Source: Verrucomicrobiota bacterium (lineage in GTDB: Bacteria; Verrucomicrobiota; Verrucomicrobiia; Verrucomicrobiales; DEV007). From it: a DNA stretch of 46,254 bases. A program made the position numbers and the translations under genes. The notes beneath the pieces were generated by a model, which saw only the letters and a list, made by a program, of their open reading frames with translations, did not search any database and had not been told where the DNA came from. Of the stretch, positions 1 to 7,456 are shown in pieces; position 1 is the stretch's first letter; every line of letters begins with the position of its first letter. The stretch is from contig JAGWVU010000040.1 of the NCBI GenBank assembly GCA_018970725.1, forward strand, positions 1-46,254. The letters are read 5' to 3'.

Positions 1-78
1 GATCACCCGAAGGCCCGGGTCTGCGAATTGCTGCCGCGGCAATGGAAAGCGGCGCGGGGTGAACAGGCGGCGGCGTGA
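1..78 (+). CDS. IS66-type transposase, C-terminal fragment
   Basis: Frame 1 reads the last 25 residues of a protein ending in TGA at 76-78. The segment DHPKARVCELLPRQWK matches the DHP-x-x-R-x-x-ELLP-x-x-W signature that closes many IS66 DDE transposases. The remainder, including the catalytic domain, lies upstream of the window, so intactness cannot be judged. The family call rests on this short motif together with the matching terminal sequence about 100 bp downstream. Confidence 0.6.
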   Translation, partial: DHPKARVCELLPRQWKAARGEQAAA

Positions 79-180
79 GCGGGATCGGATGCCGGCGCGG
101 CGCGGGGATGGTCGGAGCGTCATGACCGACCTTCGGCGATGCGGGGATGGATGGGTAGATGGTCCGGATCAGACGCTTAC
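1..180 (+). mobile_element. IS66-family insertion sequence, right end (partial)
   Basis: The window opens inside the tail of an IS66-type transposase (1-78) and the element appears to end at 180 with CGCTTAC. Read inward on the other strand this is GTAAGCG, and GTAA is the usual start of IS66 terminal repeats. IS66 elements make 8-bp target duplications; the right copy would be gccgccgc at 181-188, but the left end lies outside the window so this cannot be tested here. The element sits 28 bp downstream of the cyclase stop codon. Seen: the transposase tail and the terminus. Known: the IS66 end rule. Inferred: the exact boundary. Confidence 0.65.
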
Positions 181-200
181 GCCGCCGCAGCTGATCCGGA
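163..200. repeat. Perfect 10-bp inverted repeat across the IS end
   Basis: TCCGGATCAG at 163-172 is mirrored exactly by CTGATCCGGA at 191-200, with 18 nt between. The proposed IS66 terminus (position 180) falls in the loop. One arm is therefore element DNA and the other is flank. It lies just past the cyclase stop codon (209-211, minus strand) and could act as a transcription-stopping hairpin, but no T-run follows on that strand. Confidence 0.6.
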
Positions 201-208
201 TCCTGGTT

Positions 209-1906
209 TTATTTTCCGGGCAGGGTCCAGACGAAGTCGAGGGGGGCCTCTGGGGCGAGCATGGCCTCGGCGACGCGGAGATTGAGGAGGCGGCCGGGGC
301 CGTCGTCGGGGAAATGTTGGAAGAGTTCGCCCATGGCGAGGTCTGAGGCGGCGAGGTTTCCGGCTTCGAAGGCGTGGATGGCTTTTTCGTAGAGGGTGCG
401 GAGCACCTGCCATTGGGGGCCCGGGGAGGCGGTGAGTTGGTAGAGTTCGATGGGGGCGGCGATGTTCTGGACCTTGACGCGGCAGATTTTGCGGAGGGAA
501 TCGGGGTCCCAGGCGGGGGAGAGGCGGCGGCGGGTTTCTCCGGTGATGAGGAGGCGGGTGCGGAGGTATTTGGTGGCGCCCTGGACGCGGCTGCCGAGGT
601 TGACGGTGTTTCCGAGGGGGCCGTATTTGAATTTGCGGTCGGTGCCGATGTTGCCGACGAGGGCGCGGCCGGAATTGACGCCGATGCCGAAGTCGGTCTG
701 GAAGCCGACGGTATGCTGCCATTCGGCATTGAGTTCATCGACGAGGGCGAGCATGCCGAGGGCGGCGTTGCAGGCGCGGTCGGCGTGGTCCGCGCGCTCG
801 CGTGGGGCGCCCCACATGGCGAACAATTCGTCCCCGGCGTAGTCGACGAGGACGCCGTCGTGTTCGATCACGAGATTGGAGAGGCGGTTCATGATGGCGC
901 GGAGCCAGCGGACGGTGACCTCGGGCCCGGCTTTTTCGCTGACGGTGCTGAAGCCGCGGATATCGCAGAAGAGGACGCTGACATCGACGGCGCGGCCGTC
1001 CATGTTGCGGAGGTCGGGATGCCGGGCGAACTCGCGGGCGAGATCCGCGGGGAAGAACTGTTCGAACTCTCTCTGGCGGAGGCGCTTGCGTTCCAGTGAA
1101 GACTTGACCCGGGCGGCGAGGAGATCGATGTGGAAGGGTTTGGGGATGAAGTCGTCCGCGCCGAGGGCGATGCAGCGGACGGCGGCATCGACGAGGCGTT
1201 GGCCGGTGACGACGAGGACCGGGGTGTGTTGGAGGTGGGCGTGGCGGGCGAGTTGTTCGAGCACTTCGAACCCGGAGTATTTGGGCATCTCGAGGTCGAG
1301 GAGGAGGAGATCGTGATCCCCGGAAGCGACGGCGTGGAGAGCGGCCTCGCCATCCGCGACAGCGGTGACCTGGTAACCCATTTGGGAGAGGATATCGCTG
1401 AGGTTTTCCCGGTTCAGGGGATCATCGTCCGCCACCACGATGGAGGCGGGGATGGCATCCCGGGGCAGGAGGCGGGGAGCGGCCGGCTCCGCGCCGTGGC
1501 CGAGGACGCTGAGAAAACCGCCATCGGTGGCGGAGCCGTAGGCGTCGATGAGTTGGAGGCAGGCGTCGAGGGTGTCCCGGAGGTGCCGGGTGGTGGAGGC
1601 CCAGGGTTCCCCGGGGAGGAGGCGGAGGAGCATCTGGGCCGGCCCGCCGAGGTGGTTGAGGTGGTTGCGGGCATCGTGCCGGAGCGCGCGGGAGGTTTCC
1701 TCGTCGGTTCCGGGGACGGCCTCCCAGCCTTGATCGGAAAGCTGGCTGGAGACGAAGCGGAGGGTTTCGTCGAGGGCCTCGCGGAGGCGGGAGAGGTAGC
1801 GTTGGGCTTTCTCGTCCGGAGGGAGACCGCGCTCGAGGGAATCGATCGGTTCCCGGAGACCGGCGAGGAGTTGGAGCAGGTGTTCCTTGGGATGGGGCGG
1901 GATCAC
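209..1906 (-). CDS. Response-regulator class III adenylate/guanylate cyclase
   Basis: This 565-residue protein probably makes a cyclic nucleotide in response to phosphorelay input. A vestigial dimerisation/HisKA-like stretch (around residues 72-92, RHDARNHLNHLGG) comes first. A receiver follows with Asp204 in LLLLDLEMP and PKPF near residue 255. A class III cyclase domain follows (residues 310-450) and the C-terminal tail is TPR-like. The metal aspartates are Asp315 (LFCDIRGFS) and Asp359 (YAGDELF), and the catalytic Asn436/Arg440 are present. The usual adenine-selecting Lys and Asp/Thr appear to be Asp355 and Gly429, so the substrate is uncertain. The GTG start at 1906 lies one base after the upstream receiver gene's TGA, which implies translational coupling. 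The frame stays open to 1987, but that would overlap the receiver gene. Confidence 0.85.
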   Translation of the reverse strand: MIPPHPKEHLLQLLAGLREPIDSLERGLPPDEKAQRYLSRLREALDETLRFVSSQLSDQGWEAVPGTDEETSRALRHDARNHLNHLGGPAQMLLRLLPGEPWASTTRHLRDTLDACLQLIDAYGSATDGGFLSVLGHGAEPAAPRLLPRDAIPASIVVADDDPLNRENLSDILSQMGYQVTAVADGEAALHAVASGDHDLLLLDLEMPKYSGFEVLEQLARHAHLQHTPVLVVTGQRLVDAAVRCIALGADDFIPKPFHIDLLAARVKSSLERKRLRQREFEQFFPADLAREFARHPDLRNMDGRAVDVSVLFCDIRGFSTVSEKAGPEVTVRWLRAIMNRLSNLVIEHDGVLVDYAGDELFAMWGAPRERADHADRACNAALGMLALVDELNAEWQHTVGFQTDFGIGVNSGRALVGNIGTDRKFKYGPLGNTVNLGSRVQGATKYLRTRLLITGETRRRLSPAWDPDSLRKICRVKVQNIAAPIELYQLTASPGPQWQVLRTLYEKAIHAFEAGNLAASDLAMGELFQHFPDDGPGRLLNLRVAEAMLAPEAPLDFVWTLPGK

Positions 1907-1907
1907 G

Positions 1908-2309
1908 TCAGGGGGAGGGTTTGCGGAGGTGGCGGCCGATGGTGGCGAGCAGGGCGTCGAAGTCGTAGGGTTTGGCCTGGAGATCATCGCACCCGGCTCC
2001 GAGGATGCGTTCCTTCTGGTGGAGCATGTTGTGGGCGGTGAGGGCGATCACGGGGATGCGGCGGGTAACCTCGTTTTCCTTGAGGGCGCGGGTGGCCTCG
2101 AGACCGGCCTCGCGGTTGAGTTCATCCGAGGACGTGGAATCCGGCATCTGGACATCCATGAGGATGAGGTCCGGGAGTTCGGACGCGGCGAGCCGGAGGA
2201 CCTCCTCCCTGGTGGTGGCGATGGCGAGGGCGTAGCCTTCGTCGGACAGGAGATCGGTCAGGATCTCGATGTTGTTCGGGTCATCTTCAGCAATGAGGAT
2301 CCTGGGCAT
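1908..2309 (-). CDS. Single-domain response regulator (CheY-like receiver)
   Basis: This 133-residue protein is a complete receiver domain and nothing else. It has the acidic pair near the N-terminus (LIAEDDPNN), the phospho-acceptor aspartate in DLILMDVQMPD, the Thr of VIALTAHNM and the Lys of LQAKPYDFD. With no output domain it probably passes phosphate or binds a partner. Its start codon lies inside the 3' end of the kinase gene (23-nt overlap) and its stop is followed at once by the cyclase start, so the three form one translationally coupled minus-strand operon. The receiver is DivK/CheY-like, but orthology to either is not claimed. Confidence 0.9.
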   Translation of the reverse strand: MPRILIAEDDPNNIEILTDLLSDEGYALAIATTREEVLRLAASELPDLILMDVQMPDSTSSDELNREAGLEATRALKENEVTRRIPVIALTAHNMLHQKERILGAGCDDLQAKPYDFDALLATIGRHLRKPSP

Positions 2310-4653
2310 GGGTGGATTCGGGCGGTGCGGGTTTGAGTTCGAGCGGGATCTCGAGGGTGAAGACGGAGCCTTGGCCGGGGGAGCTGGACTCGAGGAAAAC
2401 GCGGCCGCCGAGGAGCCGTCCGAGACCCTCCGAGATGACGAGGCCGAGGCCGGTGCCGGACTGGTTCATTTTCTTGGTGGTGTAGAAGCGGGTGAAGAGG
2501 CGGGCCTGTTCCTCGGGGGTCATGCCGCGGCCGGAATCGATGACGCGGAAGCGGATCCAACCGGCATCATCCCGGTGGAAGCCCCCGGCCTCGAGGCGGA
2601 CGACGCCGTCCTTGGTGAACTTGCAGGCATTGGAAACGAGGTTGGTGAGGACTTGGCGGAGGCGGTGGCGGTCGGTGAGGAGTTCACCGAGCTCTCGATC
2701 GGAGGAGAAGTCGAGGGTGTTGTTGTTCTTGCGGGCCTGGAACTGGAGGCTCTCGCGGAGCTCGAGGAGGAAGTCCGCGAGGAGGAAGGGCTCGGGCTCG
2801 GGGGTGATGCCGCCCATGATGATCTTCTGGAAGTCGAGGATGTCGTCGATCAGGGTCTCGAGGTGCCCGGCGGCGGCGAGGGATTTGGCGACGTAATCCT
2901 TTTCCTTGCTACCGAGCGGTTGATCGCGCTGCAACTTGCGCTGGAGGAGCTGGAGGAAGCCGGAGACGGCGGTGAGGGGGGTGCGCAGTTCGTGACTGAC
3001 GTTCGCGAGGAAGGCGTCCTTCTCCCTCGCCAGGCCTTCGAGCTGGCGGTTGGCCTCGCGGAGTTCCGAGGTGCGTTCCTCGACCCGCCGTTCGAGCTGT
3101 TCCTGGGCGCTGATGATCTCCTCGAAGAGACGCTTGGAGGCGCGGCCGACGTCGCCGATCTCGTCCTCGCGCTGGAGGGGGAGGGTGGAGACGAGGTCGG
3201 CGAGGCGTTCGTGGAGGGCGCCGCCCTCGTCCTTGAGGATCTGCTGGGCGGTGGCGGTCATGCCGCGGATGGGTTGGACGATGCTCACGGCGGCGGCCAT
3301 GGCCACGAGGAGGGCGGCGGCCCCGAGGAGAACGACCCAGGAGAGGAGCTTGGAGCGGATCTCGTAGCGGATGGCGCCGGTGAACTCCTCCTGGAAGGCG
3401 GCATACATGAGGAGGTAACGGCGCTGGCCCTGGCCGGTGCGGAGCCAGAGATCGATGCAGGCGATGTGGCAATGCTTGCAGCGCAGCAGTTTCTTCCACT
3501 CGAAGGCGTCGTGCCCGGGGGGGAGCCCGGCGTATTTGAGGATTTCCCGTTCGAGGGTGGGGATAAAGCCGGGTTGGCCGGGGCGGCCGCCCTCGAACGC
3601 GGCTTTGTCGGGAGCGAGCAGGCGGAACTCGGAGACGGCGTTGCCGGGGGCGCTGAGCTGCCAGTTGAAGGCGCGGAAGCGCTTGCCCAGGGCTTTGAAG
3701 TAGGCGGCATCGCCCTCCGGACCGGCCTCTTTGCGGGCGAGCAGGGCCTTGCCCAATTCCGGGGAGGGACGGCCCTCCCGGAAAAAGAACGGTTTCCGGA
3801 GGCTCTCGGCTTCGAGGAGGCCCAGGTTCTGCATCCTGGACTCGGGGGTCCGGAAACTGGTTTTGCGGAGCTTCCCGACCTCCTGGCGCAGGTCCCGCTC
3901 GAAGAGATCGTCCCGACCGAAGCCGCGGGAGATGGCCATGTCAGGGTGCATGAGGAAGGGCTGGCCGGGGGCGTCCACATCCACGAGGAAAAAGAGGTGC
4001 CGGGCGGAGTAGAACTGTTCGAGGCGGCAGGCGATCGTGAGGTAGCGGGATTCTCCCGACCAGGCGGCGGGCGGCGGGACCCGCATGCAGACCCAGAAAA
4101 GCGTCATCCACTCGTTCCGCCAGACGGGGGCGGTCAGGTCACCGTCCCGGGCCGCTTCCTCGCGCACCTCGGCCTCGGTGCGCACCAGATTGGAAATGAG
4201 CGGGAAGTTGCGGGCCTCACGGTCCGCGAGGTGCAGGAGTTCGAGTTGTTCGGAGTTGTCGAGCCCGCGGATCCGGCTGAAGCCGGCGGGACCGATCGGT
4301 TCCCCGGTGGGTTTGAGGATTTCCACGGCGAGGTATTCGTCCCAGAGCGGGCAGGTGGCGGCGCCGCGGGAAGTCACGGTGGCGAAGTCTCCGCCATAGA
4401 CGGCCTGCTGCAGATCGCGGTCCGCGGCCAGCTTGGCGGCGTCCTCGCGCAGGGTGGCGACTTGATCGACAATGGACCAGCCGCGGAGGGCGGATTCGTC
4501 GGACAAATCGACCAACTCATGGTTCTCCACGGTGCGCGCAGCGATTTGCTGGAGGAAAAAGGCGGTGCCGACGGCCACAAAGACCGCCACGGCCATGACG
4601 AGGAGGCCGGCTTTTTCCTGGATGCCGAATTTGAGGTGGAGAGGCAGGTTCAT
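2287..4653 (-). CDS. Membrane sensor histidine kinase with extracytoplasmic CXXCH motif
   Basis: This 788-residue protein has a transmembrane helix at about 15-35, a large extracytoplasmic domain (36-436), a second helix (437-459), a HAMP-like linker with coiled coil (460-545), HisKA with His554 in the SHELRTP motif, and a HATPase with Asn-box (NLVSNACKF, from 671), DSGRGM (706-711) and GTGLGL (733-738). All catalytic kinase elements are present. Just before the second helix the sensor domain holds CKHCH (392-396), a CXXCH c-type haem attachment signature, followed by another Cys at 399. Haem binding is an inference from the motif alone; a metal or redox-thiol site is the alternative. It is the first gene of an operon with a receiver and a receiver-cyclase, its likely phosphotransfer partners. 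The ATG at 4653 gives the complete first helix. Confidence 0.9.
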   Translation of the reverse strand: MNLPLHLKFGIQEKAGLLVMAVAVFVAVGTAFFLQQIAARTVENHELVDLSDESALRGWSIVDQVATLREDAAKLAADRDLQQAVYGGDFATVTSRGAATCPLWDEYLAVEILKPTGEPIGPAGFSRIRGLDNSEQLELLHLADREARNFPLISNLVRTEAEVREEAARDGDLTAPVWRNEWMTLFWVCMRVPPPAAWSGESRYLTIACRLEQFYSARHLFFLVDVDAPGQPFLMHPDMAISRGFGRDDLFERDLRQEVGKLRKTSFRTPESRMQNLGLLEAESLRKPFFFREGRPSPELGKALLARKEAGPEGDAAYFKALGKRFRAFNWQLSAPGNAVSEFRLLAPDKAAFEGGRPGQPGFIPTLEREILKYAGLPPGHDAFEWKKLLRCKHCHIACIDLWLRTGQGQRRYLLMYAAFQEEFTGAIRYEIRSKLLSWVVLLGAAALLVAMAAAVSIVQPIRGMTATAQQILKDEGGALHERLADLVSTLPLQREDEIGDVGRASKRLFEEIISAQEQLERRVEERTSELREANRQLEGLAREKDAFLANVSHELRTPLTAVSGFLQLLQRKLQRDQPLGSKEKDYVAKSLAAAGHLETLIDDILDFQKIIMGGITPEPEPFLLADFLLELRESLQFQARKNNNTLDFSSDRELGELLTDRHRLRQVLTNLVSNACKFTKDGVVRLEAGGFHRDDAGWIRFRVIDSGRGMTPEEQARLFTRFYTTKKMNQSGTGLGLVISEGLGRLLGGRVFLESSSPGQGSVFTLEIPLELKPAPPESTHAQDPHC

Positions 4654-4775
4654 CGGTGCCGTGGCGACCTCTCACCGAGGCATCAAATCGTGCCAAAGTC
4701 CATCAAATCCGGGGGCTTTGCGGCCGGGGAAGGAGGCGGCCGGGGATCCAACCCGATGCAGGCCCGGTCGAACGC

Positions 4776-5792
4776 TCACCGTCCGTCGCTCTGATGCCCC
4801 TTCCACTCCCCGATCAAAGGACTGATCATGCGAGCGAAATCGGCGCTCCGGGATTTTTGACCCTCCTCGCTGAGGTGATACACCGTGTCATAAAAATGCT
4901 CTCTGGGCCGCATGGCTTCAGTGCCATTTCCGAGAACAGGGACCCCGAAACGCTCAAACCGTTCGCGAATTTTTGCAAGGTTCTGAACCGCGGGCTCTTG
5001 GTGCAAGATTGGATCGTCGATGGTATTTGGATAAACTGCCACGAGCATAATTTGTTCATTAGCGCACCAGTCCGCAAATCGCCTCAAGAGGGTCCAGTTG
5101 TGTTCGTGGTGGATGAAGTCCTGAAGCGAAATGGAGGACACGGGCTTTAGTTTTGCGACAACTTCCCTTTGATGGCTCGTCATGCTGGCCAAGGTATGCC
5201 CGGTTCGATCTCCATGCTCATTCATAGAAACCCTTGTGGCCTCCTTCGCCTTGTGCAGACGGCTCAGATACTTTTTGGACTTGGTCGGCGGTGGCTGGAG
5301 CAGAGACTGCGGGGAGGCGGAAAAAATGCATTGCAGCTGCTGAGGAAAATCGAGAAGCGGAAGGTAGGAAGGATCGCCGCCGATAAAATAGCGAATCGCC
5401 ATCGAGTTGATCCCCCGGGGCCGGGAATACTGTTCATACTCAAGTGCTAGGATGATCATGTCTCCAGACCGAGCGACCTGCTGTGATTTATAGAGCAAGT
5501 AATCCAGAGGCAGCCCACCGTGTGTGCCAAAGTTCAGAAACGGCGCATTCAGTTGATTGGACAACTGGCGGGCGCTTAAGCCATACAAGACATTTGATCC
5601 TCCTACCAACACCACTCTCGGAGAGGGAATTTGAGAGGCGACTTCATCCTTGCGATCATACCAAGCCGCAACGTGGATGGTTTCCCGATCGACTCGATAA
5701 CCCAAGGTTCGGAAAAAGTGAACCGTCCACAGGCCCGCGCCGAGGGCGAGGGCGGACAGAACTCCCATGAAAAACTTAGTATGCGCCCACAT
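4776..5792 (-). CDS. SGNH-hydrolase-like protein, partner of MBOAT O-acyltransferase
   Basis: This 338-residue protein has an N-terminal membrane anchor (FFMGVLSALALGAGLW). The fold resembles DltD/AlgJ-type SGNH proteins: block I is VVLVGGSNVLYG, with GGS in place of GDS, and the C-terminal block is FYDTVYHLSEEG, supplying the Asp and His of the triad. Such proteins act outside the membrane and move an acyl group delivered by an MBOAT onto a glycan. The start at 5792 shares one base with the MBOAT stop (TGATG). The same frame extends to 6029, but that extra part overlaps the MBOAT gene and is not protein-like. The acceptor polymer is unknown. Base composition is AT-richer than in flanking genes. 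Confidence 0.8.
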   Translation of the reverse strand: MWAHTKFFMGVLSALALGAGLWTVHFFRTLGYRVDRETIHVAAWYDRKDEVASQIPSPRVVLVGGSNVLYGLSARQLSNQLNAPFLNFGTHGGLPLDYLLYKSQQVARSGDMIILALEYEQYSRPRGINSMAIRYFIGGDPSYLPLLDFPQQLQCIFSASPQSLLQPPPTKSKKYLSRLHKAKEATRVSMNEHGDRTGHTLASMTSHQREVVAKLKPVSSISLQDFIHHEHNWTLLRRFADWCANEQIMLVAVYPNTIDDPILHQEPAVQNLAKIRERFERFGVPVLGNGTEAMRPREHFYDTVYHLSEEGQKSRSADFARMISPLIGEWKGHQSDGR

Positions 5793-7306
5793 CAGAAGTT
5801 GAAGTATAGAAATTCGCTGGGGGCCCCTTGAAAAACACGTTGCATCCCAAGAAAAATGAGTAGGCCGACCAAGAGGCCATGGCGAAATTTGGGAGACCAT
5901 GCGATTCGCAATGGCACATGGCCGCGTGGACTCACCTCCATTGTTGCATCGAGGGCTGGGTGATAGTTTGCAAAATACTCCTGTGTGTTTGGTAAGGTCA
6001 AGCAGACGATGAGCATGGAGCAAAGCCACAGGATGGGGCTCGCTTCGGGATATAGGGATGGCCCCAATGAAGATTGTTGGGCATCACGGAAAAGCATGGC
6101 AAAAATGCGCTGGGCAGAGGGGAGGTCTGGAGCGCGAAAAAATACCCAGCCGCTGATCACTGCGAGCATGGTCACCGCCCAACCGGTCGCTTTTCCGATG
6201 TGGTTATCCACGTAATTCTCAAGGCTGAAGGTTCGGACAAGGCTACGAAAGCCATGATTGATCACGAGAAAGATTCCGTGGAGAAGGCCCCAGATGACAA
6301 AGTTCCAGGCCGCCCCGTGCCACAAACCGCCCAAAACCATGGTGATGATGAGGTTCGCGTATTGGGTGCCCGTTCCGCGCTGATTTCCCCCAAGCGGAAT
6401 GTAGAGATAGTTTCGGAGAAATCTCGAAAGGCTGATGTGCCAGCGACGCCAGAATTCGATGATGCTGGTCGACCGATAGGGGGAATTGAAGTTCAAAGGC
6501 AATTGGATGCCGAACAATCGGGAGAGACCGATCGCCATGTCCGAATAGCCTGAAAAATCAAAATAAATCTGAAACGTATAGGCCAAAACACCGATCCATG
6601 CCTGCGGTGTCGAAACCCAGTCCCCATTGGCCGCCGCTTGAAAAAAGGGACTGACATATTCTCCGGAGCCGTCCCCCAAGACCAGTTTCTTGAACAGCCC
6701 CACCCCAAAAATTCCAAGCCCAACCTGCAAGTTGTCCCAGCGAACACGGAAGGCGCCGTCCTTCTCCAGCTGGGGCATGATTTCCTTGTGCTGCACCACC
6801 GGGCCAGCGATAAGATGCGGGAAGAAAGTTACAAAGAATGAATAGTCAAGCAGTGTATAGCGCTTTGTCTCTCCCCTGTAGGTATCAACCAAATACGCAA
6901 TCTGCGTGAAGGTGAAGAATGAGAGTGCCAGTGGCAGGGTCGTTTCGCCTTGCGCCCAATCCGTCCTGAAAAGACGATTGAGATTCTCGATGAGAAAACC
7001 ACCATATTTAAAGTGTGCCAGGACCAATAGATTTGCGCCAATCCCCGCGATGACGATGGCGTAGCGCAGCCTGTTTGGCAGCTTGTGGCAGGTTGGGCAC
7101 ACGATCCTTCCAATAATGAAGTTCGCGAGAATTGAACCGGTGATCAAAGCGAGCCATTGTGGGGCGCCCCATCCGTAGAACGCGAGCGATGCCACCGTCA
7201 GCCAAATGATGATCCCCTGTCTGTAATTCAGGTGGGCGAGCAGAAGGTAAACAGCGAAAACCGCCGGAAGGAAGGCGATGAGAAACTCTGCGCTGTGGAA
7301 AAGCAT
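5792..7306 (-). CDS. MBOAT-family membrane O-acyltransferase (AlgI/DltB-like)
   Basis: This 504-residue polytopic membrane protein is of normal length for the AlgI family. It carries the family motifs: FDFSGYSDMAIGLSRLFG (about 250-266), EFWRRWHISLSRFLRNYLY (284-302) with His290, and the active-site histidine in GGLWHGAAWNF at about 330. AlgI-type proteins pass acetyl groups across the inner membrane for O-acetylation of exported polysaccharides. The next gene (SGNH-like) overlaps its stop and the upstream gene is another acyltransferase, so the trio is probably one O-acylation operon. A CPTCH string at 70-74 sits in a loop between membrane segments and is more likely chance than haem binding. 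The target glycan is not indicated. Confidence 0.9.
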   Translation of the reverse strand: MLFHSAEFLIAFLPAVFAVYLLLAHLNYRQGIIIWLTVASLAFYGWGAPQWLALITGSILANFIIGRIVCPTCHKLPNRLRYAIVIAGIGANLLVLAHFKYGGFLIENLNRLFRTDWAQGETTLPLALSFFTFTQIAYLVDTYRGETKRYTLLDYSFFVTFFPHLIAGPVVQHKEIMPQLEKDGAFRVRWDNLQVGLGIFGVGLFKKLVLGDGSGEYVSPFFQAAANGDWVSTPQAWIGVLAYTFQIYFDFSGYSDMAIGLSRLFGIQLPLNFNSPYRSTSIIEFWRRWHISLSRFLRNYLYIPLGGNQRGTGTQYANLIITMVLGGLWHGAAWNFVIWGLLHGIFLVINHGFRSLVRTFSLENYVDNHIGKATGWAVTMLAVISGWVFFRAPDLPSAQRIFAMLFRDAQQSSLGPSLYPEASPILWLCSMLIVCLTLPNTQEYFANYHPALDATMEVSPRGHVPLRIAWSPKFRHGLLVGLLIFLGMQRVFQGAPSEFLYFNF

Positions 7307-7327
7307 GGGCGGGTGCAGGGGGGCGTG

Positions 7328-7356
7328 CTTATAGAAAGCCTCGGTTGGTTGAAGAA
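7328..7356 (-). promoter_or_regulatory. Weak candidate promoter before the MBOAT gene
   Basis: On the minus strand TATAAG (7333-7328) lies 17 nt downstream of TTCTTC (7356-7351). The -10 is good and the -35 is poor. It lies 22 bp before the MBOAT start in the only AT-rich stretch between the two acyltransferase genes. Confidence 0.3.
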
Positions 7357-7456
7357 TGCTTCGCCCAGAAACTGGCTGGTCCCTAGCTTCCGGCGAGCGT
7401 GGGTGGTTGGGGATTCATGCGGCGTAATGAAGTTTTCTGATCAGGGTTGGTCCGGG

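Noticed and set aside
2269-4794. Long plus-strand open frame of 841 codons opposite the histidine kinase
   Set aside because: It is antisense to a gene with intact kinase motifs; its translation is Glu/Gly/Ala repetitive, as expected from GC-rich shadow frames.
7085-7099. CPTCH in the MBOAT protein as a haem site
   Set aside because: It lies in a short loop of a polytopic acyltransferase with no cytochrome context; probably chance.
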